A stretch of DNA of 64,000 bases from Methylobacterium nonmethylotrophicum (GTDB lineage: Bacteria > Pseudomonadota > Alphaproteobacteria > Rhizobiales > Beijerinckiaceae), in the NCBI RefSeq assembly GCF_004745635.1, contig NZ_SRLB01000002.1, positions 62,001-126,000 on the forward strand, given 5' to 3'. Below, piece after piece: positions 17,589-25,895 of this stretch (its first letter is position 1; the number at the start of each line of letters is the position of its first letter). A model generated the notes under the pieces. The model was not told where the DNA came from. It saw nothing but the letters and a program-made list of their open reading frames with translations, and searched no databases. The position numbers were made by a program, and so were the translations under genes.

Positions 17589-19126
17589 GCACCGCCCGCG
17601 AGAGCACCGCCATCGCGGTCGAGACGATCGGCATGACGAAGCGCTTCGGCGCCTTCGCGGCCCTCGACGACGTCTCGATCAAGATCGAGGCCGGCGGCTT
17701 CCACGCGCTCCTCGGCGAGAACGGCGCGGGCAAGTCGACCCTGGTCAAGTGCGTGATGGGCTTTTATGCGCCGACGAGCGGCAGCGTGCTGGTCGACGGC
17801 CGCGAGGCCGCGATCGCCGGTCCAAAGGCCGCCCAGGCGCAGGGCCTCGGCATGGTCTACCAGCACTTCACCCTGGTGCCCTCGCTGACCGGGGCCGAGA
17901 ACCTGGTGATCGCCCGGGCCGACGTGCCGCGCGTCATCGACTGGCGGTCTGAGCGCGCGGCGCTCGCCGCCTTCATGGCCGGGATGCCGTTCCGCCTCGA
18001 CCTCGACCGGCCGGTGGCCGAGCTGTCGGCGGGCGAGAAGCAGAAGCTCGAGATCGTCAAGCAGCTCTACCTCAAGGCGCGGTTCCTGATCCTCGACGAG
18101 CCGACCTCGGTGCTCACCCCGGCCGAGGCCGAGGAGGTGCTGGGCCTCCTGCGCGGCATGACCGATGCCGGGGCGCTGACCGTGCTGATGATCAGCCACA
18201 AGTTCCGCGAGGTGGAGACCTTCGCCCGCTCCTTCAGCGTGCTGCGGCGCGGGCGGCTCGCCGGCGGCGGCACCGTCGGCGCGGTCTCGCGCGACGACAT
18301 GGCGGCGATGATGATGGGCGAGCGCCAGGTCCGGACGGTCGCCGCCCGGTCCGGCACGCCGGACCCCGACCGCACCGTGCTGCACCTCACCGGCGTCACC
18401 GCCACCGATCCGTCGGGCCTGCGCCACATCGCGATCGAGACCCTGCGCGTCCAGGCCCGGGAGATCGTCGGCATCGCGGGCGTTTCCGGCAACGGCCAGA
18501 AGGAGCTCGCCGACGTGCTCGGCGGCCAGATCCGCGCCACCGGGGGCCGGGTCGTGGTGGCGGGCGCGCCCTATGCGGGCACCCGGTCCGAAAGCCGGTC
18601 CCGCCGGGTCCGGTTCATCCCCGAGGAGCCCTTGCGCAACGCCTGCGCGCCTCTGATGTCGGTCTCCGAGAATATCGGCTTTCGCGCCTTCGACCGGCGC
18701 CGCGACGATCCGGAGGGGCGCCCGGCCCTCTGGCTCGACAAGGGGGGATTGCGCCGGCGCGCCCACGATCTGATCGCCCGGTTCGGGGTGAAGACCGCCT
18801 CGGCCGAGGCGCCGATTTCCACCCTCTCGGGCGGCAACGTCCAACGTGCCGTGCTGGCCCGCGAGCTGACCGACCCGGTCGATCTCCTGATCGTGGTCAA
18901 TCCCTGCTTCGGCCTCGACTTCGCGGCGGTGGCGGACATCCGCTCGCTCATCGTGGCGGCGCGCAACGGCGGCACCGCGGTGCTGCTGATCAGCGAGGAT
19001 CTCGACGAGATCCTGGAACTGTCCGACCGCATCCTGGTGATGTCGGAGGGCCGCCTCGTCTACGAGACCCCGGCGGCGCAGGCCGAGGTCGGGGTGATCG
19101 GCCGGCACATGGCCGGGCATCACTGA
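17585..19126 (+). CDS. ABC transporter ATP-binding protein with two nucleotide-binding domains
   Basis: A 513-residue protein with tandem ABC domains, as expected for BMP-type (RnsA/YufO-like) transporters. The first domain has Walker [10 protein letters not shown], a divergent signature [11 protein letters not shown] and Walker [13 protein letters not shown]. The second has a degenerate P-loop ([10 protein letters not shown]), signature [14 protein letters not shown] and [12 protein letters not shown], where the usual DEP is replaced by NPC. The second site is therefore probably not catalytic, as is common in this family. Its ATG overlaps the biuH-like stop. The operon ends here and converges on the SDR gene with 35 bp between stops. 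Confidence 0.92.
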   Translation: MSTARESTAIAVETIGMTKRFGAFAALDDVSIKIEAGGFHALLGENGAGKSTLVKCVMGFYAPTSGSVLVDGREAAIAGPKAAQAQGLGMVYQHFTLVPSLTGAENLVIARADVPRVIDWRSERAALAAFMAGMPFRLDLDRPVAELSAGEKQKLEIVKQLYLKARFLILDEPTSVLTPAEAEEVLGLLRGMTDAGALTVLMISHKFREVETFARSFSVLRRGRLAGGGTVGAVSRDDMAAMMMGERQVRTVAARSGTPDPDRTVLHLTGVTATDPSGLRHIAIETLRVQAREIVGIAGVSGNGQKELADVLGGQIRATGGRVVVAGAPYAGTRSESRSRRVRFIPEEPLRNACAPLMSVSENIGFRAFDRRRDDPEGRPALWLDKGGLRRRAHDLIARFGVKTASAEAPISTLSGGNVQRAVLARELTDPVDLLIVVNPCFGLDFAAVADIRSLIVAARNGGTAVLLISEDLDEILELSDRILVMSEGRLVYETPAAQAEVGVIGRHMAGHH

Positions 19127-19161
19127 CCCTTCCCCCGGCCCTGACCACCACGCGCGGGCGC

Positions 19162-19848
19162 CTACAGCGAGCTGCCGCCGCAGATCACCAGCTGCTGCCC
19201 CGTCACCGCCGCGGCCTCCGGCGACAGGAAGTAGGCCACCGCCGCCGCGACCTCCGCGGGCTGGATGAAGCGCCCGAGCGGCGGCCGCTTCGGCGCCACG
19301 CCGCTGCGCGAGGGATCGGTCAGCATCGGGGTCTCGGTCGCCGCCGGGGCGACGACGTTGACGGTGATGCCGCGGGGCATCACCTCGGCGGCCCAGGAAC
19401 GGGCGAGCGCGACGAGCGCCGCCTTCGAGGCCGCGTAGGCGCCCCGTCCCGCCGCCCCGGCGGCGGTGCGGCTGCCGATCAGGACCACCCGGCCCCCCTG
19501 GCCCATGCGCGGCACCAGGAGGTCGGCGAGCCGCGTCGCCGCCTCGACGTGGAGCCGCCACATCGTCGCCCCGTCCGTCGGCGCCGCCTCGCCGAGGCGG
19601 CCGACCCGCAGGAGCCCGGCGGCGTGGACGAGGGCGGTGACCGCGCGATCACCGACGGCGGGCGCGATGGCGTCGAGGTCGCAGAGGTCGAGGGCGAGGT
19701 GGCGGTAGCGCGGATGCGCCACGCTCCCCTGCCCCCGGCTCACCCCGGTCACCCGCCAGCCATCGGCCAGCAGCCGCGCCACGACCGCCGCGCCGATGCC
19801 GGAACTCGCCCCGGTGACGAGGGCGTGGCGGGGCTCTGCCTCACTCAC
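19162..19848 (-). CDS. Short-chain dehydrogenase/reductase
   Basis: A 228-residue classical SDR with TGASSGIG (NAD(P) binding, near residue 12), the catalytic serine region LIGSRTAAG and YAASK. The C-terminal GRFIQPAEVAAAVAYFLSPE pattern is as in FabG-like sugar or alcohol dehydrogenases. It is the last gene of a nine-gene leftward operon and its start overlaps the preceding stop by 8 bp. It probably oxidises or reduces a hydroxyl of a pathway intermediate; the substrate is unknown. Confidence 0.9.
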   Translation of the reverse strand: MSEAEPRHALVTGASSGIGAAVVARLLADGWRVTGVSRGQGSVAHPRYRHLALDLCDLDAIAPAVGDRAVTALVHAAGLLRVGRLGEAAPTDGATMWRLHVEAATRLADLLVPRMGQGGRVVLIGSRTAAGAAGRGAYAASKAALVALARSWAAEVMPRGITVNVVAPAATETPMLTDPSRSGVAPKRPPLGRFIQPAEVAAAVAYFLSPEAAAVTGQQLVICGGSSL

Positions 19849-21040
19849 CGGCCGACACCCAGGCCTCGCTCACCCGCACGTACTTGATCGCCTGGCGGTG
19901 GAACGTGAAGGCGACGTGGATCGCCCCGTCCGGCGTCTGGGTCACGGAGGGGTAGGACAATTCGCGGTTCGAGCGGTCGCGGGAATTGTTGGTCATGCAG
20001 TAGCCGTCGCCGATCTCGAGATCGCGCCGGTGCGGCCAGGTCCGGCCGCCGTCGGGCGAGATCGCCAGCGTCAGCGGCGCCCGCGGCGTGCCCCAGAACG
20101 CCGTGCGTTTGTCCAAGTCGACCGGGGCCGGTTTCATGTCCGAGGCAGGCGCCTCGTCCTCGATCTCGTCGTAGAGCGAGGCCCGGCGCTCGGTCGCGGC
20201 CTCGGCGTTGACGGCGTTGTAGATCAGCGCGACGTGCCCGTTCGCCAGCACGGTCGCCTGGATCGACGAGTTGTTGTTCGGCAAGCCCGTCGCGACCGGG
20301 GCCGACCAGGTCTCGCCGTGATCGGTCGAGCGGCTCTCGTGGATCGCGTCCGCCCAGCGGCTGCGGAAGAGCGCGAGCAGCGTGCCGTCGTGAAGCAGGA
20401 GCACGTTCATGTGCACGGCGCCGGTGCTGCCCGGCACCGCCACCTCGCGCCAGGTCTTTCCCTGATCCGACGAGATCATCACCGCGCTGGTGTCGTCGTC
20501 GCCGACCCACTTGGCGCCCGGCACGCTCGGGCAGTGGAAGATCGGCAGGAGCCAGGTGCCGTTCTCGAGGACCACCGGCGGCTGGCGCACGAAGGTGCCG
20601 CACCCGTCGCGGGGCGCGAACAGGGTCTCGATCGGGCCCCAGCTCCGGCCGTGATCGTGCGAGATCCGCCGGCGCACGAAGGCGGTGTCCTGGTTGCCCG
20701 AGACCTGCGCGGTCCAGATCAGCCAGAGCGCGCCGGTCGGCGCAGTGAACAGGATCGGGTTCTGCTCCGAACGGGTGGCATCGTCCGAGAGTTTTTGGGC
20801 CTGGCTCCAGGTGTCGCCGCCGGCGGGCAGGCGCGCGCCGAAGACCGAGATGTCGGCCATGCCCTCCTGCGTGCCCCCGAACCAGACGCAGGCGAGGTCG
20901 CCGTTCGGCAGCGGCAGGATGTTGGCGGCGTGGTTCTGCACGCAGGGGGACGGGATGAAGGCCTCGCGGCGGCCGGGATCGCCGGCGACCGCCCGGACCT
21001 CGCCGGTGCGGTCCATCGGCTTCTCGAGGGTGTCGAGCAT
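19841..21040 (-). CDS. BNR-repeat (sialidase-fold) protein without signal peptide
   Basis: A 399-residue six-bladed propeller of the sialidase superfamily. Four Asp-box motifs are visible (SHDHGRSW, SSDQGKTW, STDHGETW, SPDGGRTW). The usual FRIP of true sialidases is replaced by FIPSP near residue 28. There is no signal peptide or membrane segment, so it should be cytoplasmic. True bacterial sialidases are exported, and the operon lacks nanE and nanK, so sialic acid release is unlikely. A role as a sugar-acid isomerase, lactonase or lyase-like enzyme would fit the neighbours, but this is a guess. It lies between the symporter gene (17 bp) and the SDR. Confidence 0.82.
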   Translation of the reverse strand: MLDTLEKPMDRTGEVRAVAGDPGRREAFIPSPCVQNHAANILPLPNGDLACVWFGGTQEGMADISVFGARLPAGGDTWSQAQKLSDDATRSEQNPILFTAPTGALWLIWTAQVSGNQDTAFVRRRISHDHGRSWGPIETLFAPRDGCGTFVRQPPVVLENGTWLLPIFHCPSVPGAKWVGDDDTSAVMISSDQGKTWREVAVPGSTGAVHMNVLLLHDGTLLALFRSRWADAIHESRSTDHGETWSAPVATGLPNNNSSIQATVLANGHVALIYNAVNAEAATERRASLYDEIEDEAPASDMKPAPVDLDKRTAFWGTPRAPLTLAISPDGGRTWPHRRDLEIGDGYCMTNNSRDRSNRELSYPSVTQTPDGAIHVAFTFHRQAIKYVRVSEAWVSAGE

Positions 21041-21057
21041 GGGAAGGCTCCTTCAGG

Positions 21058-22494
21058 TCAGGCGGTGGTGGCGGGGCGGACGGGCTCGGGCGCCGCCGCG
21101 GGCTCGCGTCCCGGCGCGGGCTTGTCCCCCCACCGGAACAGGCGCTCCACCGCCATGACGAGGAGCGGCGCGAGGGCGGCGACGTACATGTTGTCGATGC
21201 CGTAAGGGTTGCCGAGCGCGTACCAGGCCGTGGTGGCGAGTGCCGCGCCCAGCAGGCCGAGCGTCGCGCCGCGGTTCGAGCTGAACCAGGGCAGGTAGAA
21301 GCCGACCATCGCGACGATCGAGATCGACAAGCGCAAGGCGCGGGTGAAGAACGACAGCTTCAGGATCTCCGGGATGAAGAACACGAAGACCAGCGGCACC
21401 ACGGCGATGACGAGGGAGAACACCCGCGTCATGCGCAGCTCCCGGGCCGGGTCCGGCTTCCAGTACGGCACGTAGAAGTCGCGCACGACCAGCGACGCGA
21501 TGGCGAGCGCCACGGTGCTGACGCTGACGAAGATCGAGGCGACCAGCGAGGTGGTGACGACGCCGGCGAGCAGCGGGTGCATGCTCTTCATGAAGATCGG
21601 CAGCGCGTAGAGGCTGTTCATGGTCGGGTTGAGCGTCTTCGCGGCAAGCCCGATCAGCGCCAGCACGATGCCGAGGGGAAAGCAGAACGCCGCCGCGTAG
21701 AGCGCCGAGGCGCGGGCCGCCGAGGCGCTCTTCGTGGACGAGATCGCCTGGACGATGAACTGGGTCGAGAAGATCGCCCCCACCGTGCCGAAGGTCCAGG
21801 CGAAGATCGTCGCCGCCCCGATCTTGCCGTCCCAGGTGAAGTATTCGGGCGGCAGCGCCGCCTGCATCGGGGCGATGCCGCCGGTGGCCGAGAGCGCGAC
21901 CCACAGGATGATGCCAATGCCCGCCACCTTGATCGCGCTGTGGAGGATCGTCACCCAGGCGACGCCCTTCAGCCCGCCGAACACGTAGTAGAACGTGCTC
22001 ACCGCCGCGATGATGCACATCGCGGTCGGGATGTTGACGCGCAAAGCCGTCGAGATCGCGGCCGCGCCGCTGACGTAGTTGCCGACATTCACGAGCAGCA
22101 GCGCGTAGATCATGATGACCGAGACCGTCATCATGGTCGACTTGCCGTATTTCTGCGCGACGGCGGCCGAGATGGTGTACTCGCCCGAATCGTAGATGCG
22201 GCGGACGATGAGCAGCCCGAACAGCAGGAAGCCGATCGAGGCGCCGAGCACCGACCAGGCGGCGGCAATGCCGGAATTGAACGCCTCCTGCGCGGTGCCG
22301 ACCGTCGACTTGGCGCCGACGAATTCCGACATCAGCAGTACGCCGACGACGAGCGCCGGCATCGAGCGCGACGCGGTCATGAACTGGGCGTTGGTGCGGC
22401 TGCGCAGGCGCAAGGTCAGCCAGCCGGTGAACAGGATGTAGGCGACCACCATGACCGCGATGGTCAGGCTCTCGCCCTCGGTGAATTCGTGCAT
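21058..22494 (-). CDS. Sodium:solute symporter family transporter
   Basis: A 478-residue membrane protein with about 13 hydrophobic segments. The SSS-family start has TGWLTLRLRSRTNAQFMTASR, and GGLKGVAWVTILHSAIKVAG lies in the middle, a recognisable SSS block. It imports a solute with sodium and is the second transporter of the operon, besides the MFS carrier. An inverted repeat separates it from the aldolase gene upstream, so it may be expressed at a different level from the enzymes. The substrate is presumably a sugar acid or its precursor. Confidence 0.88.
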   Translation of the reverse strand: MHEFTEGESLTIAVMVVAYILFTGWLTLRLRSRTNAQFMTASRSMPALVVGVLLMSEFVGAKSTVGTAQEAFNSGIAAAWSVLGASIGFLLFGLLIVRRIYDSGEYTISAAVAQKYGKSTMMTVSVIMIYALLLVNVGNYVSGAAAISTALRVNIPTAMCIIAAVSTFYYVFGGLKGVAWVTILHSAIKVAGIGIILWVALSATGGIAPMQAALPPEYFTWDGKIGAATIFAWTFGTVGAIFSTQFIVQAISSTKSASAARASALYAAAFCFPLGIVLALIGLAAKTLNPTMNSLYALPIFMKSMHPLLAGVVTTSLVASIFVSVSTVALAIASLVVRDFYVPYWKPDPARELRMTRVFSLVIAVVPLVFVFFIPEILKLSFFTRALRLSISIVAMVGFYLPWFSSNRGATLGLLGAALATTAWYALGNPYGIDNMYVAALAPLLVMAVERLFRWGDKPAPGREPAAAPEPVRPATTA

Positions 22495-22592
22495 GGGCGT
22501 GTCCTCCGGGTGATGGTATTGCGTTGAATCGATGTTGTTGTTGGATCAGGCGATCGGCGGCAGGACGACGGGCCTGTTCGTCGACGTCTCTG

Positions 22593-22732
22593 CGTCATCC
22601 CGGTGCTCGTTGCAGGCGAGAACCCGGGATCCAAAACCGCTGAATGCAGGACGATGCGATACGCATTCCGACTTGTTCGAAGTCGTCAGCGGTGATGGAT
22701 CCCGGATTTCGCCGCGCGGCCCCGGGATGACG
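22593..22732. repeat. Inverted-repeat element (CGTCATCCCGG type)
   Basis: The ends CGTCATCCCGG and CCGGGATGACG are exact inverted copies, and inner arms (GGGATCC, ACCGCTGA and TCAGCGGTGATGGATCCCGG) also pair. It is non-coding and fills most of the 307 bp between the aldolase stop and the symporter start, within the operon. A related element with CGTCATTCCGG ends lies at 29993-30128. Such hairpins may act as an mRNA processing site or partial terminator. Confidence 0.75.
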
Positions 22733-22801
22733 TGGAGGGTTTGACGTCGTTGATTTCTTGCGCCGGTCACGACGGCTTGCACGCCATCGCTCGGCGCGCC
22801 G

Positions 22802-23719
22802 TCATGATGCCTTGGCGAACTCGTCGCCCGCTCCCAGCAGAGCCGCGCGCTCCCCGTCCGAGAGCGCCATCAGCGGCGGACGCAGGCGGTGCCAGTTCGC
22901 GTCCCCGGTGCGCGCCGCCGTCAGGGCCTTGAGCGAGGCCATCTGGGGAAAGCGCGAGGCGCGCTCGCGGGCGGCGACCACCCGTCCTTGAGCGGCCTCG
23001 ACCTCGGCCGCCTTCGCCGGATCGGCGTGGTGGTCGAAGACGAAGCGCAGGTCGCGGGCGCAGAGGTTGGTGGTGGCGGTGATCGCGCCGGCGCCGCCGA
23101 CTTTAAGCAGCGGCAGCATCAGCGGGTCGGCGCCGGCGAGCACCGAGAATCCCGGGAAGCGCTCGACCAGCGCCGTCATGTGGGCGAGGTCGCCGGACGA
23201 ATCCTTGATGCCGGTGACGATCCCGGGGAAGCGCGCGCGCAAGGCCGCGATGACGCCGTGCGGGATCGGCACGCCGGAGACCTGCGGGATGTGGTAGAGC
23301 ACCACCCGCAGGCGGTCGTCGCCGACCCGCTCGATGATCTGCGCATAGGCCGCGATCAGGCCGTCCTCGGACACGCCCTTGTAGTAGAAGGGCGGCAGCA
23401 TCACGACCGTGGTGACCCCGACCGAGAGGGCGTGGCGGGTGAGCGCCACCGTCTCGGGGAGCGACGCGACGCCGGTGCCGGGCATCAGCTGCGTGGGGGC
23501 AACGCCGCCCGCGAGCGCCGCCTCGAGGAGCGCCTTGCGCTCATCCGTCGAGAACGAATTCGCCTCGCCGGTGGTGCCGAGCAAGGCGACGCCGGTGCAG
23601 CCCTCCTCGACGAGGTAGCGGCAATGGGCGGCGAAGGCCGGCAGGTTCGGGTTGAGATCCTGGTCGAGTGGCGTGAGGGCGGCGCAGAACACGCCCCGCG
23701 GGAAGACTTGCTCGGTCAT
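22802..23719 (-). CDS. Dihydrodipicolinate synthase-family aldolase
   Basis: A 305-residue class I aldolase of the DapA/NanA superfamily. It has GTTGEANSFS (49-58), Y142 in LYHIPQ and the Schiff-base lysine K172 in GIKDSSGD. The family joins or splits pyruvate with an aldehyde. NanA-specific features and nan partner genes are missing, so it is better seen as a 2-oxo-sugar-acid aldolase or dehydratase (KDG/KdgD-like). Start ATG 23719 follows AAAGGCGCC and is 11 bp past the preceding stop. Confidence 0.9.
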   Translation of the reverse strand: MTEQVFPRGVFCAALTPLDQDLNPNLPAFAAHCRYLVEEGCTGVALLGTTGEANSFSTDERKALLEAALAGGVAPTQLMPGTGVASLPETVALTRHALSVGVTTVVMLPPFYYKGVSEDGLIAAYAQIIERVGDDRLRVVLYHIPQVSGVPIPHGVIAALRARFPGIVTGIKDSSGDLAHMTALVERFPGFSVLAGADPLMLPLLKVGGAGAITATTNLCARDLRFVFDHHADPAKAAEVEAAQGRVVAARERASRFPQMASLKALTAARTGDANWHRLRPPLMALSDGERAALLGAGDEFAKAS

Positions 23720-23730
23720 GGCGGCGCCTT

Positions 23731-24858
23731 TCAGCCGGCGGCGTGGTAGAGGGAGAGGATCTGCTCTTGGGTGATCTCGCGCGGGTTGTTGTCGAGGAGC
23801 CGGCGGATGGCATGGGCCTCCGCCGCCATGGCGGGCAGGTCGCCGGCGGGCACGCCATGGGCGGAGAGGCGCATCGCGATGCCGAGATCGGCGCACCAGC
23901 GCGTCGTCGCCTCGACAACCGCCGCCTCGTCGTGGGTCTCGGGGAGGCCGAGCGCCGCCATGACCTGACGGGTCTTCTCCGGGACGGCGGGCGCGTTGAA
24001 GGCGAGCGTGTGCGGGAAGATCACCGCGCAGGCGAGCCCATGCGGGATGTGGTGGCGGGTGCCGAGGGGATAGGCGACGGCGTGGCCTGCCGTGGTGTTG
24101 ACCGGCCCGAGGCAGAAGCCGCCATAGAGCGAGGCGAGCGCGAGCCCCGCCCGGGCCTCACGGTCGCTCCCGTCGCGCACGGCGCGCGGCAGGAAGCGGC
24201 CGACGAGGCGGGCGCCTTCCAGCGCGTAGAGGTCGATCAGCGGGTGGGCCTTGCGGCTGGTGAAGGCCTCGACGCAGTGGGCCATGGCGTCGACGCCGGT
24301 CGCGGCGGTCACCGCCGCCGGCACCGTCATGGTCAGGTCGGGGTCGATCACCGCGGCGTCGGCCAGCATGTGGCGGCTCTGCACCGCGAGCTTGTTCTGC
24401 GTCGCCGGGTCGGTGACCAGCGCCCGGGTGCCGCCCTCGCTGCCGGTGCCGGCGGTGGTCGGCACCTGGATCAGCCCGACGCGGCGGCCCCGCACCTTTT
24501 CGGGGCCGACGACCTCGTGCAGGGTCTGGCCGCTGCCCGGCAGCACCGCCACCAGCTTCGCCAGATCCATGGCGCTGCCGCCGCCAAAGCCGACCACGAG
24601 GTCCGGGTTGATCTCCTCGGCGAGCGCCAGGGCCCGGTCGAGATTCGGGATGTCGGGTTCCGGCTTCACCTCGCCGAACACCCGCACCTCGCCGGGCAGG
24701 TCGAGCAGGTCGACCCGGGCGGCGTTGAAGGCGTCGGCGATCACCAGGATGTTGCGGGCGCTCATCGCCCGGGCGCGGCGGCCGACGGACGCGACGGTGC
24801 CGGAGCCGAAGTCGATGTCCGGGCGGACGATCTCGATGGGGGAGTAGAGAGGGTTCAC
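23731..24858 (-). CDS. Iron-containing alcohol dehydrogenase
   Basis: A 375-residue group III ADH. NAD(P) binding is marked by GFGGGSAMDLAK (about 93-104) and PTTAGTGSE. The metal ligands appear in GVDAMAHCVEAF, NTTAGHAVAYPLG and HGLACAVIFPH. Family members include maleylacetate reductase, lactaldehyde reductase and 4-hydroxybutyrate dehydrogenase. In this operon it may process an aldehyde or hydroxy acid released by the aldolase (inference). Its ATG overlaps the stop of the PdxA2-like gene (ATGA). Confidence 0.92.
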   Translation of the reverse strand: MNPLYSPIEIVRPDIDFGSGTVASVGRRARAMSARNILVIADAFNAARVDLLDLPGEVRVFGEVKPEPDIPNLDRALALAEEINPDLVVGFGGGSAMDLAKLVAVLPGSGQTLHEVVGPEKVRGRRVGLIQVPTTAGTGSEGGTRALVTDPATQNKLAVQSRHMLADAAVIDPDLTMTVPAAVTAATGVDAMAHCVEAFTSRKAHPLIDLYALEGARLVGRFLPRAVRDGSDREARAGLALASLYGGFCLGPVNTTAGHAVAYPLGTRHHIPHGLACAVIFPHTLAFNAPAVPEKTRQVMAALGLPETHDEAAVVEATTRWCADLGIAMRLSAHGVPAGDLPAMAAEAHAIRRLLDNNPREITQEQILSLYHAAG

Positions 24859-25895
24859 GCGGCGCTCCCCTGGGTGGTGGCGCCGTTGCCGGCGAGTCGC
24901 TCGGCGTATTCGATGGCCTCGATCAGGCTGCGCTCGTTGGCGATGCCGCGGCCCGCGATGTCGAAGGCGGTGCCGTGGTCGACCGAGGTGCGGATGATCG
25001 GGAGCCCCAGCGTGATGTTGACGCCCGACAAATCGACCCAGCGGCCGGTCTCGGGATCGACCTCGAAGCCCAGCAGCTTGACCGGGATGTGCCCCTGGTC
25101 GTGGTACATGGCGACGACCGCGTCGTACTGGCCGGCGCGGAGCTTGACGAAGACCGTGTCGCCCGGGACCGGGCCGACGATGTCGAGGCCGTCCGCCACC
25201 TTCTCGGCGATCACCGGCGTGCTGACCTCGATGTCCTCGCGGCCGAACAGCCCGCCCTCGCCCGCATGGGGGTTGAGCGCCGCGATGGCGATGCGCGGCG
25301 TGTCGAGGCCGATGCCCTTGAGCGCCGCATGGGTGAGGTCGATGACGAGGCGCAGGCGCTCGGGCGTCAGGCGCTTGGGCACGTCCTGCAGAGCCACGTG
25401 GGTGGTCACGTGGCTCACCCGCATGTTGCCGTGGGCGAGCATCATCACCGAGCCGCGCACGCCGGTGAGGTCGGCCAGCATCTCGGTGTGGCCGGCATAG
25501 TGGTAGCCGGCGAGGTTCAGCGCCTCCTTGTTCAGCGGCGCCGTGACGATGCCGCCGATCGTGCCGTCGAGCGCCAGGCCCACCGCCCGCTCGATCGCCT
25601 TGTAGGCGAAGCGGCCGCCATCGGCGCTGAGCGTGCCCGGCTCGATCGGGGTCCCTTCCGCATCGGCCTGGAGGCAGCAGAGCGCCGGCCAGTCGCCGTC
25701 ACTGGAGACTTCCGGGATCGCGACGCCGAGGCCGAGCGCGGCTTCGGCGCGCTTCAGGGCCGGGTTGCTGCCGATGACGACGAGCTTCAGGTCGCCGGCG
25801 GCCAGGCGATCCTTGAGCCTGTGCGCGGCCTTGACGATGATCTCTGGGCCGATCCCGGCGGGATCGCCCATGGTGATGGCAAGGTGGCGGGTCAT
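24855..25895 (-). CDS. pdxA2: PdxA2-type 4-phospho-sugar-acid dehydrogenase
   Basis: A 346-residue member of the 4-hydroxythreonine-4-phosphate dehydrogenase family with MGDPAGIGPEI at the N-terminus and the zinc ligands in AGHTEML, THAALKG and MYHDQGHIPVK. PdxA proper makes pyridoxal phosphate. Paralogues next to a DUF1537 kinase oxidise 4-phospho-D-threonate or erythronate to DHAP plus CO2. The adjacent, overlapping DUF1537 gene supports the catabolic reading. ATGA overlaps on both sides show tight co-translation. Confidence 0.9.
   Translation of the reverse strand: MTRHLAITMGDPAGIGPEIIVKAAHRLKDRLAAGDLKLVVIGSNPALKRAEAALGLGVAIPEVSSDGDWPALCCLQADAEGTPIEPGTLSADGGRFAYKAIERAVGLALDGTIGGIVTAPLNKEALNLAGYHYAGHTEMLADLTGVRGSVMMLAHGNMRVSHVTTHVALQDVPKRLTPERLRLVIDLTHAALKGIGLDTPRIAIAALNPHAGEGGLFGREDIEVSTPVIAEKVADGLDIVGPVPGDTVFVKLRAGQYDAVVAMYHDQGHIPVKLLGFEVDPETGRWVDLSGVNITLGLPIIRTSVDHGTAFDIAGRGIANERSLIEAIEYAERLAGNGATTQGSAA

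Noticed and set aside
17111..19561. Very long minus-strand open frame (over 800 codons) opposite the ABC transporter ATPase and BiuH genes
   Set aside because: It is antisense to well-recognised genes and its translation is Arg/Gly/Ala-rich without motifs, as expected for a shadow frame in GC-rich DNA.
19841..23719. Sialic acid utilisation operon (sialidase, SSS symporter, NanA-like aldolase)
   Set aside because: No nanE, nanK or nagA/B; the sialidase-like protein has no signal peptide; the aldolase lacks NanA character and is surrounded by C4 sugar-acid enzymes.
24855..25895. True pdxA of vitamin B6 synthesis
   Set aside because: Its overlap with a DUF1537 kinase and its place in a catabolic operon fit the PdxA2 paralogue better.
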